In this document: positions 5,693 through 5,708 of the stretch, in pieces
How positions within the stretch are numbered: position 1 is the stretch's first letter
How the letters are laid out: each line of letters opens with the position of its first letter
Source of the DNA: an uncultured Pseudomonadota bacterium
GTDB taxonomy: Bacteria; Pseudomonadota; Alphaproteobacteria; Rs-D84
Reading direction: 5' to 3'
Assembly: GCA_947165335.1 (NCBI GenBank)
Contig: CAMVAB010000054.1
Span: 1 to 5,708, forward strand
DNA length: 5,708 nucleotides
Translations under genes and position numbers: made by a program
Notes under the pieces: model-generated
Told to the model about the DNA's origin: nothing
Database searches by the model: none
What the model saw: the letters and a program-made list of their open reading frames with translations, nothing else

Positions 5693-5708
5693 ATCCGTAT
5701 CGGCATAT

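Noticed and set aside
1..5708. CRISPR array or insertion-sequence transposase
   Set aside because: No regularly spaced repeats and no transposase-like protein are present in any frame.

Overview
AT-rich bacterial DNA in which every supportable gene lies on the minus strand, so the region reads from right to left. The organism is uncertain. The DUF2924-like protein and the Caulobacter-like promoter spacing hint at an AT-rich alphaproteobacterium or a mobile element living in one; this is inference only.

Right flank (about 5330-5708): a short DUF2924-type protein (5333-5515) with its own intrinsic terminator, and a hairpin near the window edge (5665-5692) that could terminate on either strand. 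DUF2924 proteins are typical of prophage and recombinase neighbourhoods.

Positions 4990-5260 hold no protein gene. Read on the minus strand, they contain a possible promoter, about 240 nt of densely self-complementary sequence (a long-range helix, two internal hairpins, and two 5' hairpins whose loops pair with the 3' arm), and then a terminator-like hairpin. I read this as an unrecognised structured RNA that is either a stand-alone ncRNA or the leader of the operon behind it.

Positions 414-4969 are a tightly packed five-gene operon with intergenic gaps of 1-14 nt and good Shine-Dalgarno sequences. In order of transcription: (1) a 239-aa PD-(D/E)XK-type nuclease; (2) a 68-aa eight-cysteine protein; (3) a 414-aa beta-CASP metallo-beta-lactamase nuclease with complete metal-binding motifs and the His expected of RNA-acting members; (4) a 320-aa protein of unknown function that may be a degenerate PD-(D/E)XK fold; (5) a 466-aa fusion of ankyrin repeats to an FtsK/SpoIIIE-like motor domain whose Walker A motif has been destroyed. 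A strong intrinsic terminator (385-409) closes the operon.

Left flank (1-384): the C-terminal part of an S41 (C-terminal-processing) peptidase. It retains the catalytic Thr-Gly-Ser-Ser-Ala-Glu motif but has no N-terminal half and no start, and its reading frame runs back into the operon terminator. The operon cassette therefore seems to have landed in, or replaced part of, this gene.

Working model (inference): a horizontally acquired cassette combining a structured RNA, two apparently active nucleases (one PD-(D/E)XK, one RNase J-like), a small zinc-finger-like protein and two apparently catalytically dead partners, one with ankyrin repeats for protein binding. This resembles the make-up of defence or RNA-processing islands, but I recognise no named system.
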